From: Nocardioides sp. zg-DK7169
GTDB taxonomy: Bacteria; Actinomycetota; Actinomycetes; Propionibacteriales; Nocardioidaceae
NCBI RefSeq assembly: GCF_013155365.1
Contig: NZ_JABJRA010000010.1
Span: 166,388 to 230,387, forward strand
Length of the DNA: 64,000 bases
Direction of reading: 5' to 3'
Under the pieces are notes generated by a model, which did not search any database, had not been told where the DNA came from, and saw only the letters and a program-made list of their open reading frames with translations. The position numbers and the translations under genes were made by a program. Positions 18,609-27,796 of the stretch are shown here, in pieces. Every line of letters starts with the position of its first letter. Position 1 is the stretch's first letter.

Positions 18609-19919
18609 ATGGCCGACTCCGAGCTCCCCGACTGCGGCACCCCAGCCGCCGTGCTGGCGTTCGCACAGCGCCGTCGGGCCGCAGCCCAGCGGGCGGAGAT
18701 CGAGGTCTTAGAGGCGGCTCTGGTGTGGGCGGCGATGCATCCGGAGGAGTCGGTTTCCGGCGGGGTATCGACAAGCTCAACCACCGGTTTGGTGTTCGGG
18801 GAGCAGGCCGTTCCGCTGGCGGGCGAGGGTGCCCCGCTGGTCGCGGAGTTCGCGCCGATGGAGTTCGGCGCCGCGCTGGGCCTGTCCACCGACTCCGCCC
18901 GTTCGTTGGTCGGTGACGCCCTGGAGCTGGGGCACCGGCTCAAGCGGACCTGGAAGCTGGTCCGTGCCGGCAAGGTCCCGCTGTGGAAGGCGCGGCGGCT
19001 CGCGCAGCTGACCACCACCCTGCCGCTGGAGGGCGCCGACTTCGTGGACCGCCAGCTCGCCGGTGTCGTGGGAAAGATCAGCTGGGCCGCGATCGAGCGC
19101 CTCGTCGACCAGGCCCGCGTGATGTTCGACCCCGAGGGTGCGGAGAAGCAGCGCCGCGAGGCGGCCGACGGCCGCCGCTTCGACGTGCACACCCGCGAAG
19201 CCACCCACGACGGCACCGTCCACGTCGAAGGCGTCCTCGACCTCGCCGACGCGATCGACCTCGACACCGCGATCCGCCAGGGCGCCGAAGAGCTCGCCGC
19301 CCTCGGCTCGACCGAGTCGCTGGACGTGCGCCGCTCCATGGCAGCCGGCGAGCTCGCCCGACGCCAGCTCGCCTTCGACCTGCGCGCCGAGGCCGGTGAT
19401 GGGGCCGCGTCGGTGGTGAAGCCGCGCCAGGTCGTGATCCACGTCCACCTCTCGCACGCCGCGATCAGCCGTGACGAGGCCGGCATCGCACACGTGGAGC
19501 AGACCCGCTCCATCGTCTCGACCGAGCAGGTCAGCCAGTGGTGCAGCGGCGACGCCCAGGTGGTCATCAAGCCGGTCATCGACCTCGAGGCCCACCACCA
19601 CACCGACGCCTACGCGATCCCCGACAAACTGGCCGAGCAGACCAAGCTCGCCTCGCCGACGTGCGCCTTCCCATGGTGTGAACGCCCGGCCCGGCGCTGC
19701 GACACCGACCACGTCACCGCTCACGGCGACGGCGGCCCCACGTGCTCCTGCAACCTCGCCCCGCTCTGTCGCCGACATCACCGGGCCAAGACCCACACCG
19801 CGTGGACCTACGACAAGACCGACGCCGCGACGTATCTCTGGCAATCCCCACACGGGCTGCATCTGGTCAAGGACCACAGCGAGACCCGACTCGTCACCGC
19901 GCATCCGCCCGACGAGTAG
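18609..19919 (+). CDS. DUF222/13E12-type HNH endonuclease
   Basis: A 436-aa protein of the DUF222 + HNH family, related to the 13E12 repeat proteins of mycobacteria. DUF222 covers about 30-330. The C-terminal HNH region has 'CAFPWCERPARRCDTDHV', 'CNLAPLCRRHHRAKTH' and paired cysteines for zinc. Residues about 51-59 ('GGVSTSSTT') come from an in-frame REP-like unit (18761-18787). A LexA box fills the promoter spacer directly upstream, so DNA-damage induction is expected; 13E12 genes in M. tuberculosis are reported as SOS-linked. The DNA target is unknown. Confidence 0.9.
   Translation: MADSELPDCGTPAAVLAFAQRRRAAAQRAEIEVLEAALVWAAMHPEESVSGGVSTSSTTGLVFGEQAVPLAGEGAPLVAEFAPMEFGAALGLSTDSARSLVGDALELGHRLKRTWKLVRAGKVPLWKARRLAQLTTTLPLEGADFVDRQLAGVVGKISWAAIERLVDQARVMFDPEGAEKQRREAADGRRFDVHTREATHDGTVHVEGVLDLADAIDLDTAIRQGAEELAALGSTESLDVRRSMAAGELARRQLAFDLRAEAGDGAASVVKPRQVVIHVHLSHAAISRDEAGIAHVEQTRSIVSTEQVSQWCSGDAQVVIKPVIDLEAHHHTDAYAIPDKLAEQTKLASPTCAFPWCERPARRCDTDHVTAHGDGGPTCSCNLAPLCRRHHRAKTHTAWTYDKTDAATYLWQSPHGLHLVKDHSETRLVTAHPPDE
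18761..18787 (+). repeat. REP-like unit inside the HNH gene
   Basis: CGGGGTATCGACAAGCTCAA continuing CCACCGG, a diverged copy of the GGTCTCGACAGGCTCGACCA unit. It is read in frame as 'GVSTSSTT'. Confidence 0.7.
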
Positions 19920-20012
19920 ATCGACCGCTCCGGACCCCGCCAGCACCTTGCCGGCGGGGCCACACGGCTGCCTGGGCTGGCACCGGACGATCGAGCGGGC
20001 CGCGGTGAGACG

Positions 20013-20142
20013 AGGGGTCTCGACAAGCTCGACCAACGGGCGACCGCTCGTCCGGGGGGTCTCGACAGGCTCGACCAACGGCGCGGGCTCGACCAACGGC
20101 GACCGCTCGTCCGGGGGTCTCGACAGGCTCGACCGACGGCAC
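20013..20142 (+). repeat. REP-like repeat cluster
   Basis: Three full units of GGGGTCTCGACA(A/G)GCTCGACCA start at about 20014, 20055 and 20114, with a partial GGGCTCGACCAACGGC at 20085-20100. They are joined by a spacer CGACCGCTCGTCCGGG. The cluster lies after the HNH gene; the rest of 19920-20275 has no gene, and no clear GlnR box is visible before narK. Confidence 0.85.
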
Positions 20143-20275
20143 GCGCTCAGCCGACGGTGAACGGCCTGTGGCTGTGAGGTCGTGAGGACAAGTTGACGTC
20201 GGCGTTGCGGCGGCGGGGGGCGGGGCGAAACGTCGGGCTCGCACGATCGGTGGACCCGATCGCACAGGAGCCTCC

Positions 20276-21796
20276 ATGACGCAGACCGTCGCCCCGCCGG
20301 AGCGGGCCGCCGCAGCCCCCCAGGCACCCGTCCGCCGGACCGGACGCTGGATCGACCACTGGGAGCCCGAGGACTCCGCGTTCTGGGAGCACACCGGCCG
20401 CCGGGTGGCGCGGCGCAACCTCGCCTGGTCGATCTTCGCCGAGCACCTGGGCTTCTCGGTGTGGCTGATCTGGAGCGTCAGCTCGGCGTTCCTGGTCTCG
20501 ATGGGCTTCGACTTCAGCGCCCAGCAGCTGTTCCTGCTGGTCGCGCTGCCCAACCTCGTCGGCTCGGTGCTGCGCCTGCCCTACACCTTCGCGGTGTCGC
20601 GCTTCGGGGGCCGCAACTGGACGATGGCCAGTGCCGCGCTGCTGCTGGTGCCGACGCTCGGCTTCGCCTACGCCGTCACCAACCCCGGTACGCCGTACTG
20701 GGCCTTCTGCCTGATCGCCGCGACGGCCGGCCTCGGCGGCGGCAACTTCGCCAGCTCGATGGCCAACATCAACTTCTTCTACCCGGCGGCGCGCAAGGGG
20801 ACCGCGCTCGGGCTGAACGCCGCCGGCGGCAACCTCGGCGTCGCGCTGATCCAGCTCTTCCTGCCCGTCATCGTCGGCGGCGCCGGGATCTTCGGCATGG
20901 TGCAGGCGAGCGACGGCGGCATCCACCTGGAGCGGGCGGCCTGGGTCTACGCCGGGCTGGCCGTGGTCGCCACGCTCGCGGCGTACCGGTGCATGGACAA
21001 CCTCGGCACCGCGACCTCGAGCCCGCGCGAGCAGCTCAGCGTGGTGCGTCACCGCCAGACCTGGGTGATGGCGCTGCTCTACATCGGCACCTTCGGCTCC
21101 TTCATCGGCTACTCCGCCGCGATGCCGCTGCTCATCAAGCTGAACTTCTGGGTGCCCGACCCGGCGCCGCTCGGCACCGGCATCTACTTCGCCTACTACG
21201 CGTTCCTCGGCGCCCTCGTCGGCTCCGCGACCCGGCCGCTCGGCGGCTGGCTCGCCGACCGGTACGGCGGTGCGCGGATCACCCTGGGCGCCTTCGTGGT
21301 GATGATCGTCGCCACCCTCGGGGTGCTGTGGACCCTCACCCGGCTGACCCCGAACCCGGCGCAGGACCCCGCGATCGCGGTGGACAACCAGTCCTGGTTC
21401 CCCTGGTTCCTGGCGTTCTTCCTGGTGGTCTTCGCCGCCACCGGGGTCGGCAACGGCTCGACGTACAAGATGATCCCGGCGATCTTCCGCACCCGCGCCG
21501 AGCGGACCACGACCCCCGGCACCCCGCAGCGCGCGGACGCCCTGCTCGCCGCGACCCGGCTCTCCTCGGCCGCGATCGGGGTCATCGGCGCGGTGGGCGC
21601 GATCGGCGGGTTCCTGATCCCGCTGGCCTTCAGCGCCCCCTGGGTCGAGGACCCGATGGCCGCGACCCGCCAGGCCTTCGTGGTGTTCACCGGCTTCTAC
21701 CTGCTGTGCGCGGTGGTGACCTACCGGGTCTACCTGCGCCGACCGGCGGCCGGGGCACGGGCCGGCGGGCACAGCCTCGCCGGGGCGGGGATCTGA
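20276..21796 (+). CDS. narK: Nitrate/nitrite transporter (NarK/NasA family)
   Basis: A 506-aa major facilitator with 12 TM segments and a 45-residue cytosolic N-terminus. The nitrate signature motifs are 'GLGGGNFASSMANINFFYP' in TM5 and 'GVGNGSTYKMIPAIF' in TM11, and the substrate Arg lies in 'VGSVLRLPYTFAVSRFGGRN'. As first gene of the assimilatory operon it imports nitrate. ATG 20276 is preceded by CAGGAG. The next gene starts 5 nt after its stop. Confidence 0.94.
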   Translation: MTQTVAPPERAAAAPQAPVRRTGRWIDHWEPEDSAFWEHTGRRVARRNLAWSIFAEHLGFSVWLIWSVSSAFLVSMGFDFSAQQLFLLVALPNLVGSVLRLPYTFAVSRFGGRNWTMASAALLLVPTLGFAYAVTNPGTPYWAFCLIAATAGLGGGNFASSMANINFFYPAARKGTALGLNAAGGNLGVALIQLFLPVIVGGAGIFGMVQASDGGIHLERAAWVYAGLAVVATLAAYRCMDNLGTATSSPREQLSVVRHRQTWVMALLYIGTFGSFIGYSAAMPLLIKLNFWVPDPAPLGTGIYFAYYAFLGALVGSATRPLGGWLADRYGGARITLGAFVVMIVATLGVLWTLTRLTPNPAQDPAIAVDNQSWFPWFLAFFLVVFAATGVGNGSTYKMIPAIFRTRAERTTTPGTPQRADALLAATRLSSAAIGVIGAVGAIGGFLIPLAFSAPWVEDPMAATRQAFVVFTGFYLLCAVVTYRVYLRRPAAGARAGGHSLAGAGI

Positions 21797-21801
21797 GCTC
21801 G

Positions 21802-23847
21802 ATGACCACCCGCACCCACTGCCCCTACTGCAGCCTGCAGTGCGGCATGACCCTCGAGCGCCAAGGGCGGTCGCTCGAGGTCGCCGCGTGGCCGGAGTTC
21901 CCCGTCAACGAGGGGGCGCTGTGCCGCAAGGGCTGGACGGCTGCGGGGCTGCGCGGGCACCGCGAGCGGCTCACCACGCCGCTGGTGCGCGACGAGGAGG
22001 GCGGGGAGCTGCGCGCGGCGTCCTGGGACGAGGCGCTCGACCGCGTCGCCGCCGGGCTGCGCGCCGCGCAGGTCGCCGGTCCCGACGCGGTCGCGGTCTT
22101 CGGCGGCGGTGGGCTCACCAACGAGAAGGCCTACCTGCTCGGCAAGCTCGCCCGGGTCGCGCTCGGCACCAGCCGGATCGACTACAACGGCCGCTGGTGC
22201 ATGTCCTCGGCCGCGACCGCGGGCAACCAGGCCTTCGGCATCGACCGCGGGCTGCCGTTCCCGCTGGCCGACCTCGAGCACGCGGACGTGGTGGTGCTGG
22301 TCGGCTCCAACCTCGCCGAGACGAAGCCGCCCGCGGCCCGTCACCTCGACCGGCTGCGCGAGGCCGGTGGTCGGGTGGTGGTCGTGGACCCGCGGCGTAC
22401 CGCCACCGCCGACCGCGCCGACCTCTTCCTCCAGCCGGTCCCCGGCACCGACCTCGCCCTCGCCCTGGGGCTGCTGCACCTGCTCGACGCGGCCGGCGCC
22501 GTCGACGAGGAGTACGTCGCCGCGCGCACCACCGGCTTCGCGGACGTGCGCCGACGCGCCGCGTCGTGGTGGCCCGAGCGGGTCGAGCGGGTCACCGGCG
22601 TACCGGTGGCGGAGCTGCGCGCGACCGCCGAGCTGCTCGCCGGCTCGCCGCGGGTCATGGTCCTCACCGCCCGCGGCGCCGAGCAGCACAGCCAGGGCAC
22701 CGCGACCGTGCTGGGCTGGATCAACGTCGCGCTCGCGCTCGGGATGCCGGGTCGTGCGTACGCCGGCTACGGCTGCCTCACCGGCCAGGGCAACGGCCAG
22801 GGCGGCCGCGAGCACGGCCAGAAGTCCGACCAGCTGCCCGGCTACCGGATGATCGACGACCCGGCCGCGCGCGAGCACGTGGCACGGGTGTGGGGCGTCG
22901 CCCCGGAGACGCTGCCGGGCAAGGGCGTGTCGGCCTATGAGCTGCTGGACTCCCTCGGTCGCGACCACGGCCCGTCCGCGCTGCTGGTGTTCGGCAGCAA
23001 CATCGTCGTCTCCGCGCCCAACGCCACCCGGGTCACCGAGCGGCTCGCCGCGCTCGACCTGCTCGTCGTCGCCGACATCGTGCTGAGCGAGACCGCGGCG
23101 ATGGCCGACGTCGTCCTGCCGGTCACCCAGTGGGCGGAGGAGACCGGCACCATGACCAACCTCGAGGGCCGGGTGGTGCTGCGCGAGCGCGCCGTCGCCC
23201 CGCCCGAGGGGGTCCGCACCGACCTCGAGGTGATGGCCGGACTGGCCGCGCGGCTGGGGTCCGAGGCGTCGTTCCCGAGCGACCCGGAGGAGGTCTTCGC
23301 CGAGCTGCGGCGGGCCTCGGCCGGCGGGCGGGCCGACTACAGCGGCATCAGCTATGACCGGATCCGCGCCGAGCACGGCGTCTTCTGGCCCTGCCCGGCG
23401 CCGGAGCACCCCGGCACGCCGCGGTTGTTCGCCGACTCCTTCGCGACGCCGGATGGGCGGGCGCGCTTCGTCGACGTCGAGCACGTCGGCGCCGCGGAGC
23501 GACCCGACGAGGCCTTCCCGGTGCACCTCACCACCGGGCGGGTGCTGGCGCAGTACCAGTCCGGCGCCCAGACCCGCCGGGTGCGCGACCTGCCCGACAC
23601 CGGCCCGTTCGTGGAGCTGCACCCGATGCTGGCCGACCGCATCGGCGCCCGCGACGGCGCGCCGGTCGTCGTCACCACCCGCCGCGGGGAGCTGAAGGCG
23701 CCGGCGCGGGTGGTCAGCACCATCCGCCCGGACACGGTCTTCGTGCCGTTCCACTGGGTCGGGGCCAACCGGCTCACCCATGACGCGCTCGACCCGGCCA
23801 GCAAGATGCCGGAGTTCAAGGTCTGCGCCGCGGCGGTGCGCGCATGA
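21802..23847 (+). CDS. nasA: Assimilatory nitrate reductase, molybdopterin subunit
   Basis: A 681-aa Mo-bis-MGD oxidoreductase that reduces nitrate to nitrite in the cytoplasm. Its N-terminal [4Fe-4S] ligands are C7, C10, C14 and C41. Further on are 'NGRWCMSSAATAGNQAFG', with a Cys in the Mo-ligand region, 'GSNLAETKPP', and the C-terminal MGD-binding domain with 'HLTTGRVLAQYQSGAQTRR'. There is no Tat signal and the length fits NasA/NasC rather than the respiratory enzyme. ATG 21802 follows narK by 5 nt, and its stop overlaps the next ATG. Confidence 0.95.
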   Translation: MTTRTHCPYCSLQCGMTLERQGRSLEVAAWPEFPVNEGALCRKGWTAAGLRGHRERLTTPLVRDEEGGELRAASWDEALDRVAAGLRAAQVAGPDAVAVFGGGGLTNEKAYLLGKLARVALGTSRIDYNGRWCMSSAATAGNQAFGIDRGLPFPLADLEHADVVVLVGSNLAETKPPAARHLDRLREAGGRVVVVDPRRTATADRADLFLQPVPGTDLALALGLLHLLDAAGAVDEEYVAARTTGFADVRRRAASWWPERVERVTGVPVAELRATAELLAGSPRVMVLTARGAEQHSQGTATVLGWINVALALGMPGRAYAGYGCLTGQGNGQGGREHGQKSDQLPGYRMIDDPAAREHVARVWGVAPETLPGKGVSAYELLDSLGRDHGPSALLVFGSNIVVSAPNATRVTERLAALDLLVVADIVLSETAAMADVVLPVTQWAEETGTMTNLEGRVVLRERAVAPPEGVRTDLEVMAGLAARLGSEASFPSDPEEVFAELRRASAGGRADYSGISYDRIRAEHGVFWPCPAPEHPGTPRLFADSFATPDGRARFVDVEHVGAAERPDEAFPVHLTTGRVLAQYQSGAQTRRVRDLPDTGPFVELHPMLADRIGARDGAPVVVTTRRGELKAPARVVSTIRPDTVFVPFHWVGANRLTHDALDPASKMPEFKVCAAAVRA

Positions 23848-25265
23848 GTCTGGACGAGCGGGCGTCGCTCGACCGGCGGGTGGTGGTCGTCGGCGCCGGG
23901 ATGGCGGCGGCCCGGCTCGCGGACGCGCTCGCCGACGCGGGCCGGCATGTCACCCTGCTCGGCGACGAGCCGCACCCGCCGTACAACCGGATCCTGCTCT
24001 CCGCGGTGCTCGAGGGCACCCACGACCCGGCCGCGCTCGAGCTCGGCGTGCGCGACACCGTCGACCTGCGCCTCGGGACCCGGGTGGTCGACATCCACCG
24101 CGAGGAGCGCGAGGTCGAGCTCGCCGACCGGAGCCGGGTCGGGTACGACGCGCTGGTGCTGGCCACCGGCGCGATCCCCACCCTGCCGCCGATCCGCGGA
24201 CTGGTGCGGCCCGACGGACGGCTGCACGAGAAGGTGCACGCCTTCCGCTCGTTGGCCGACTGCGAGCGCCTGGACGCCGCGGTGGGGGTCTCGACAGGCT
24301 CGACCACCGCGGGGAGCGCGGTGGTGGTCGGGGGCGGTCTGCTCGGTCTCCAGGTGGCCCGCGCGCTGAGCGTGCGCGGCCTCGCCGTCGAGGTCGTCGA
24401 GGGCGGCGAGCACCTGCTGCGCAGCCAGGTCGAGGAGCGGGCGGGGCGGATCATCGCCCGCGACCTGACCAGGCTCGGCGCGACCGTCTACACCGGCGCC
24501 CGCGCGGTCCGGCTCACCGAGGACGGCCTGGTCCTCGACAACGGCTACACCCTGGAGACCGACCTGGTCGTGCTCACCGCGGGCGACCGCCCGAGCACCG
24601 CCCTCGCCCGCCGGGCCGGGCTCGAGGTACGCCGCGGAGTCGTCGTCGACGAGCGGCTGCGCACCAGCGACGAGCACATCTACGCGATCGGCGACTGCGC
24701 CCAGCGCGGCGGCACGGTGACCGGCTTCGTCCCGCCGGCCTGGGAGCAGGCGGCGGTGCTGGCCCGCCACCTCGCCGGCGAGGAGGCGTCCTACGACCCC
24801 GGCCGCCACGTCGTCCGGCTGCGGGCCACCGGCCTGGACGTGGCCGTGCTCGGCGACCCGGTGCACGCCGAGGGCGAGGTCGTCGAGGTGACCAACCCCG
24901 TCGTCGGGTCGCACCGACGGCTGGTGGTCGACGGCGGCCGGATCGTGGCCGGCACCCTGGTCGGCGACCTGTCCCGCATCGGGCTGATCACCCAGCACTT
25001 CGACCGCGGCACCGTCCTCGGCGCGAACGAGCCGGGCCTGCTGCTCATGCCCGACCGGGCCACGGCGGCTGCGGAGCCGCAGCTGCCCGACGACGCCGAG
25101 GTCTGCTCGTGCGCCGGCGTCAGCGCGGGCGCCGTCCGCGCCTGCGCCTCCCTCGACGAGGTCCGGGCCACCACCCGGGCCACCACCGGCTGCGGCGGTT
25201 GCTCCGACGCCGTACGCCGCCTGCTCGACACCCGCTCCACCCTGCTGGAAGGAACCCCCAGATGA
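23844..25265 (+). CDS. FAD/NAD(P) oxidoreductase, NasB-like electron donor
   Basis: A 473-aa flavoprotein. The FAD-binding 'VVVVGAGMAAARLADAL' is at the N-terminus, an NAD(P) Rossmann motif 'VVVGGGLLGLQVARAL' is near residues 158-172, and a BFD-like [2Fe-2S] tail follows with 'CSCAGV' (about 420) and 'GCGGC' (about 450). This fits the NADH-dependent flavoprotein that passes electrons to assimilatory nitrate reductase (B. subtilis NasB type). Just before the NAD motif the peptide 'VSTGSTT' (about 147-155) comes from an in-frame REP-like unit. It overlaps nasA and nirB by 4 bases each. Confidence 0.9.
   Translation: MSLDERASLDRRVVVVGAGMAAARLADALADAGRHVTLLGDEPHPPYNRILLSAVLEGTHDPAALELGVRDTVDLRLGTRVVDIHREEREVELADRSRVGYDALVLATGAIPTLPPIRGLVRPDGRLHEKVHAFRSLADCERLDAAVGVSTGSTTAGSAVVVGGGLLGLQVARALSVRGLAVEVVEGGEHLLRSQVEERAGRIIARDLTRLGATVYTGARAVRLTEDGLVLDNGYTLETDLVVLTAGDRPSTALARRAGLEVRRGVVVDERLRTSDEHIYAIGDCAQRGGTVTGFVPPAWEQAAVLARHLAGEEASYDPGRHVVRLRATGLDVAVLGDPVHAEGEVVEVTNPVVGSHRRLVVDGGRIVAGTLVGDLSRIGLITQHFDRGTVLGANEPGLLLMPDRATAAAEPQLPDDAEVCSCAGVSAGAVRACASLDEVRATTRATTGCGGCSDAVRRLLDTRSTLLEGTPR
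24284..24308 (+). repeat. REP-like unit inside the flavoprotein gene
   Basis: GGGGGTCTCGACAGGCTCGA continuing CCACC, identical in core to the units at 20055 and 20114. It is read in frame as 'VSTGSTT', between the FAD and NAD(P) domains. Confidence 0.85.
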
Positions 25266-27796
25266 GCCCCCACCACCGCAAGACGCTCGTGGTCGTCGGC
25301 CACGGCATGGTCGGCCACCGCTTCGTCCAGGCCGCCGTCGAGCGTGGCCTCACCGAGACCCACGACCTGGTCGTCATCGGCGAGGAGCCGCGTCCGGCGT
25401 ACGACCGGGTCGCGCTCACCTCCTTCTTCGAGGTCGGTGCCGAGGCGCTCTCCCTCCTCCCGACCGGGGAGTACGACGACCCGCGGGTCCGGGTGCTGCT
25501 CGCCACCACCGTCGCGAGCATCGACCCCGCCGGGCGCACCGTGCGGCTGGTCGACGCGGAGGGCCGGGAGAGCACGCTGGGCTACGACGAGCTGGTGCTC
25601 GCGACCGGCGCCGCGCCGTTCGTGCCGCCGATCCCCGGGCACGACCTGCCGGGCTGCTTCGTCTACCGCACCATCGAGGACCTCGAGGCGATCCGGGAGG
25701 CCGCCGCCACCGCACGGGTCGGCGCGGTGATCGGCGGCGGGCTGCTCGGCCTGGAGGCCGCCCACGCACTCAGCGGGCTCGGGCTGGAGACCCACGTGGT
25801 CGAGATGGCGCCGCGGCTGATGGCCGTGCAGGTCGACGACGCCGGCGGCGCGACGTTGCGCCGCCACATCGAGGGGCTGGGGCTCTCGGTGCACACCGGG
25901 GCGATGACCACCGCGGTCCTGGAGGCCGACGGCCGCGCCGCCGGACTCGGGCTCAAGGACGCGGACCCGATCGCCGCCGAGGTCGTCGTCTTCTCCGCCG
26001 GCATCCGGCCGCGCGACGCCCTCGCCCGCGCCGCCGGCCTCGACCTGGCCGAGCGCGGCGGTGTCCTGGTCGACGAGCAGTGCCGCACCTCGGCGCCGCA
26101 CGTGTGGGCGGTCGGGGAGTGCGCGGCCCCGGCGGGCCGGATGTACGGCCTGGTCGCGCCGGGCTACGCGATGGCCGAGGTCGTCTTGGACGCCCTGTGC
26201 GGCGGCGCGGGGTCCTTCACCGGCGCCGACATGTCCACCAAGCTGAAGCTGATGGGGGTGGACGTGGCCAGCTTCGGCGACGCGTTCGCCACCACCCCGG
26301 GCGCCCTCGAGGTCGTCTACGCCGACGCGGTCGCGGGGGTCTACAAGAAGCTCGTCGTCTCCGAGGACGGGCGCCAGCTGCTCGGCGGGGTGCTGGTCGG
26401 CGACGCCTCGGCGTACGGCGTGCTGCGCCCGATGGTCGCCAGCGGCATCGCGCTGCCGGCCAACCCCGAGGAGCTGATCCTGCCGGTCTCGACAAGCTCG
26501 ACCGGCGGCTTCCAGCTGCCCGACGAGGCGCAGGTGTGCTCGTGCAACGACGTCACCAAGGCCGACGTCGTCGCGGCCGCGGCGGCGGGGGAGTCCACGC
26601 GGGCCGGCACCACCTGCGGCTCGTGCAAGGTGCAGGTCAAGAAGATCATCGAGGACTACTTCGAGTCCCAGGGCGCGGTCGTGGACCGCAGCCTGTGCGA
26701 GCACTTCGCGCTGACCCGCCAGGAGCTCTTCGACGTCGTCGCCGTGCATGGGTACACCCGCTTCGACGACGTCCTCGCGGCGCACGGACGCGGTCGCGGC
26801 TGCGACGTGTGCAAGCCGACGATCGCCTCGATCCTGGCCAGCCAGCTGGGCGGGCACGTGCTCGAGGGCGAGCGGCGGGTGCTGCAGGACACCAACGACG
26901 CCTACCTGGCCAACATCCAGCGCAACGGCACCTACTCGGTGGTGCCGCGCATCCCCGCCGGCGAGATCACCCCCGACAAGCTGGTGGTGATCGGCGAGGT
27001 CGCGCGCGACTACGGGCTCTACACCAAGATCACCGGCGCCCAGCGCATCGACCTGTTCGGTGCCCGGCTCGAGCAGCTGCCCGCGATCTGGCGCCGCCTG
27101 GTCGACGCCGGCTTCGAGTCCGGCCACGCCTACGGCAAGTCGCTGCGGGCGGTGAAGTCGTGCGTCGGCTCCACCTGGTGCCGCTTCGGGGTGCAGGACT
27201 CGGTGCAGCTCGCCATCGACCTGGAGCTGCGCTACCGCGGCCTGCGCTCCCCGCACAAGCTCAAGGGCGGGGTCAGCGGCTGCGCCCGCGAGTGCGCCGA
27301 GGCGCGGGGCAAGGACTTCGGGGTGATCGCCACCGAGAAGGGCTGGAACCTCTACGTCGGCGGCAACGGCGGCGCCACCCCGGTGCACGCCCGACTGCTC
27401 GCCGGTGACCTCGACACCGAGACGCTGGTGCGCTACCTGGATCGGTTCCTCATGTACTACATCCGCACCGCGGACCGGCTCCAGCGCACTGCGCCGTGGG
27501 TCGACTCCCTCGAGGGCGGGCTGGATCGGGTGCGCGAGGTGGTCGTCGACGACGCGCTCGGGCTCGGCTCGGAGCTGGAGGCGGCGATGGCACGCCACGT
27601 CGAGGGGTACGCCGACGAGTGGGCGCAGACCCTGGAGGACCCGGACAAGCTGGCCCGCTTCGTCTCCTTCGTCAACGCACCCGACGTCCCCGATCCGCAC
27701 ATCCGCTTCCGGCCCGAGCGCGACCAGGTCGCGCCCGCCGACGTCGACGGACCGGTGTCCCTCGGCGCGACGATCCCGGTGGGGGCACCCCGATGA
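25262..27796 (+). CDS. nirB: Nitrite reductase (NADH) large subunit
   Basis: An 844-aa siroheme enzyme reducing nitrite to ammonium. Order: FAD/NAD(P) domains (1-400; 'VVGHGMVGHRF', 'AVIGGGLLGLEAAHAL'), BFD-like [2Fe-2S] ('VCSCNDVTKADV', 'TTCGSCK', about 425-460), then two ferredoxin/siroheme halves with 'CVGSTWC' (about 633-639) and 'GCARECAEA' (about 673-681), the [4Fe-4S]-siroheme ligands. Length matches the family. Residues about 408-415 ('VSTSSTGG') correspond to a REP-like unit in the linker. ATGA overlaps link it to both neighbours. Confidence 0.96.
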   Translation: MSPHHRKTLVVVGHGMVGHRFVQAAVERGLTETHDLVVIGEEPRPAYDRVALTSFFEVGAEALSLLPTGEYDDPRVRVLLATTVASIDPAGRTVRLVDAEGRESTLGYDELVLATGAAPFVPPIPGHDLPGCFVYRTIEDLEAIREAAATARVGAVIGGGLLGLEAAHALSGLGLETHVVEMAPRLMAVQVDDAGGATLRRHIEGLGLSVHTGAMTTAVLEADGRAAGLGLKDADPIAAEVVVFSAGIRPRDALARAAGLDLAERGGVLVDEQCRTSAPHVWAVGECAAPAGRMYGLVAPGYAMAEVVLDALCGGAGSFTGADMSTKLKLMGVDVASFGDAFATTPGALEVVYADAVAGVYKKLVVSEDGRQLLGGVLVGDASAYGVLRPMVASGIALPANPEELILPVSTSSTGGFQLPDEAQVCSCNDVTKADVVAAAAAGESTRAGTTCGSCKVQVKKIIEDYFESQGAVVDRSLCEHFALTRQELFDVVAVHGYTRFDDVLAAHGRGRGCDVCKPTIASILASQLGGHVLEGERRVLQDTNDAYLANIQRNGTYSVVPRIPAGEITPDKLVVIGEVARDYGLYTKITGAQRIDLFGARLEQLPAIWRRLVDAGFESGHAYGKSLRAVKSCVGSTWCRFGVQDSVQLAIDLELRYRGLRSPHKLKGGVSGCARECAEARGKDFGVIATEKGWNLYVGGNGGATPVHARLLAGDLDTETLVRYLDRFLMYYIRTADRLQRTAPWVDSLEGGLDRVREVVVDDALGLGSELEAAMARHVEGYADEWAQTLEDPDKLARFVSFVNAPDVPDPHIRFRPERDQVAPADVDGPVSLGATIPVGAPR
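26483..26507 (+). repeat. REP-like unit inside nirB
   Basis: CCGGTCTCGACAAGCTCGAC continuing CGGCG is read in frame as 'VSTSSTGG', in the linker before the BFD-like domain. Confidence 0.8.

Noticed and set aside
20143..20275. GlnR box upstream of narK
   Set aside because: Scattered GTGAAC and TTGAC matches lack the required spacing and GAAAC half-sites.
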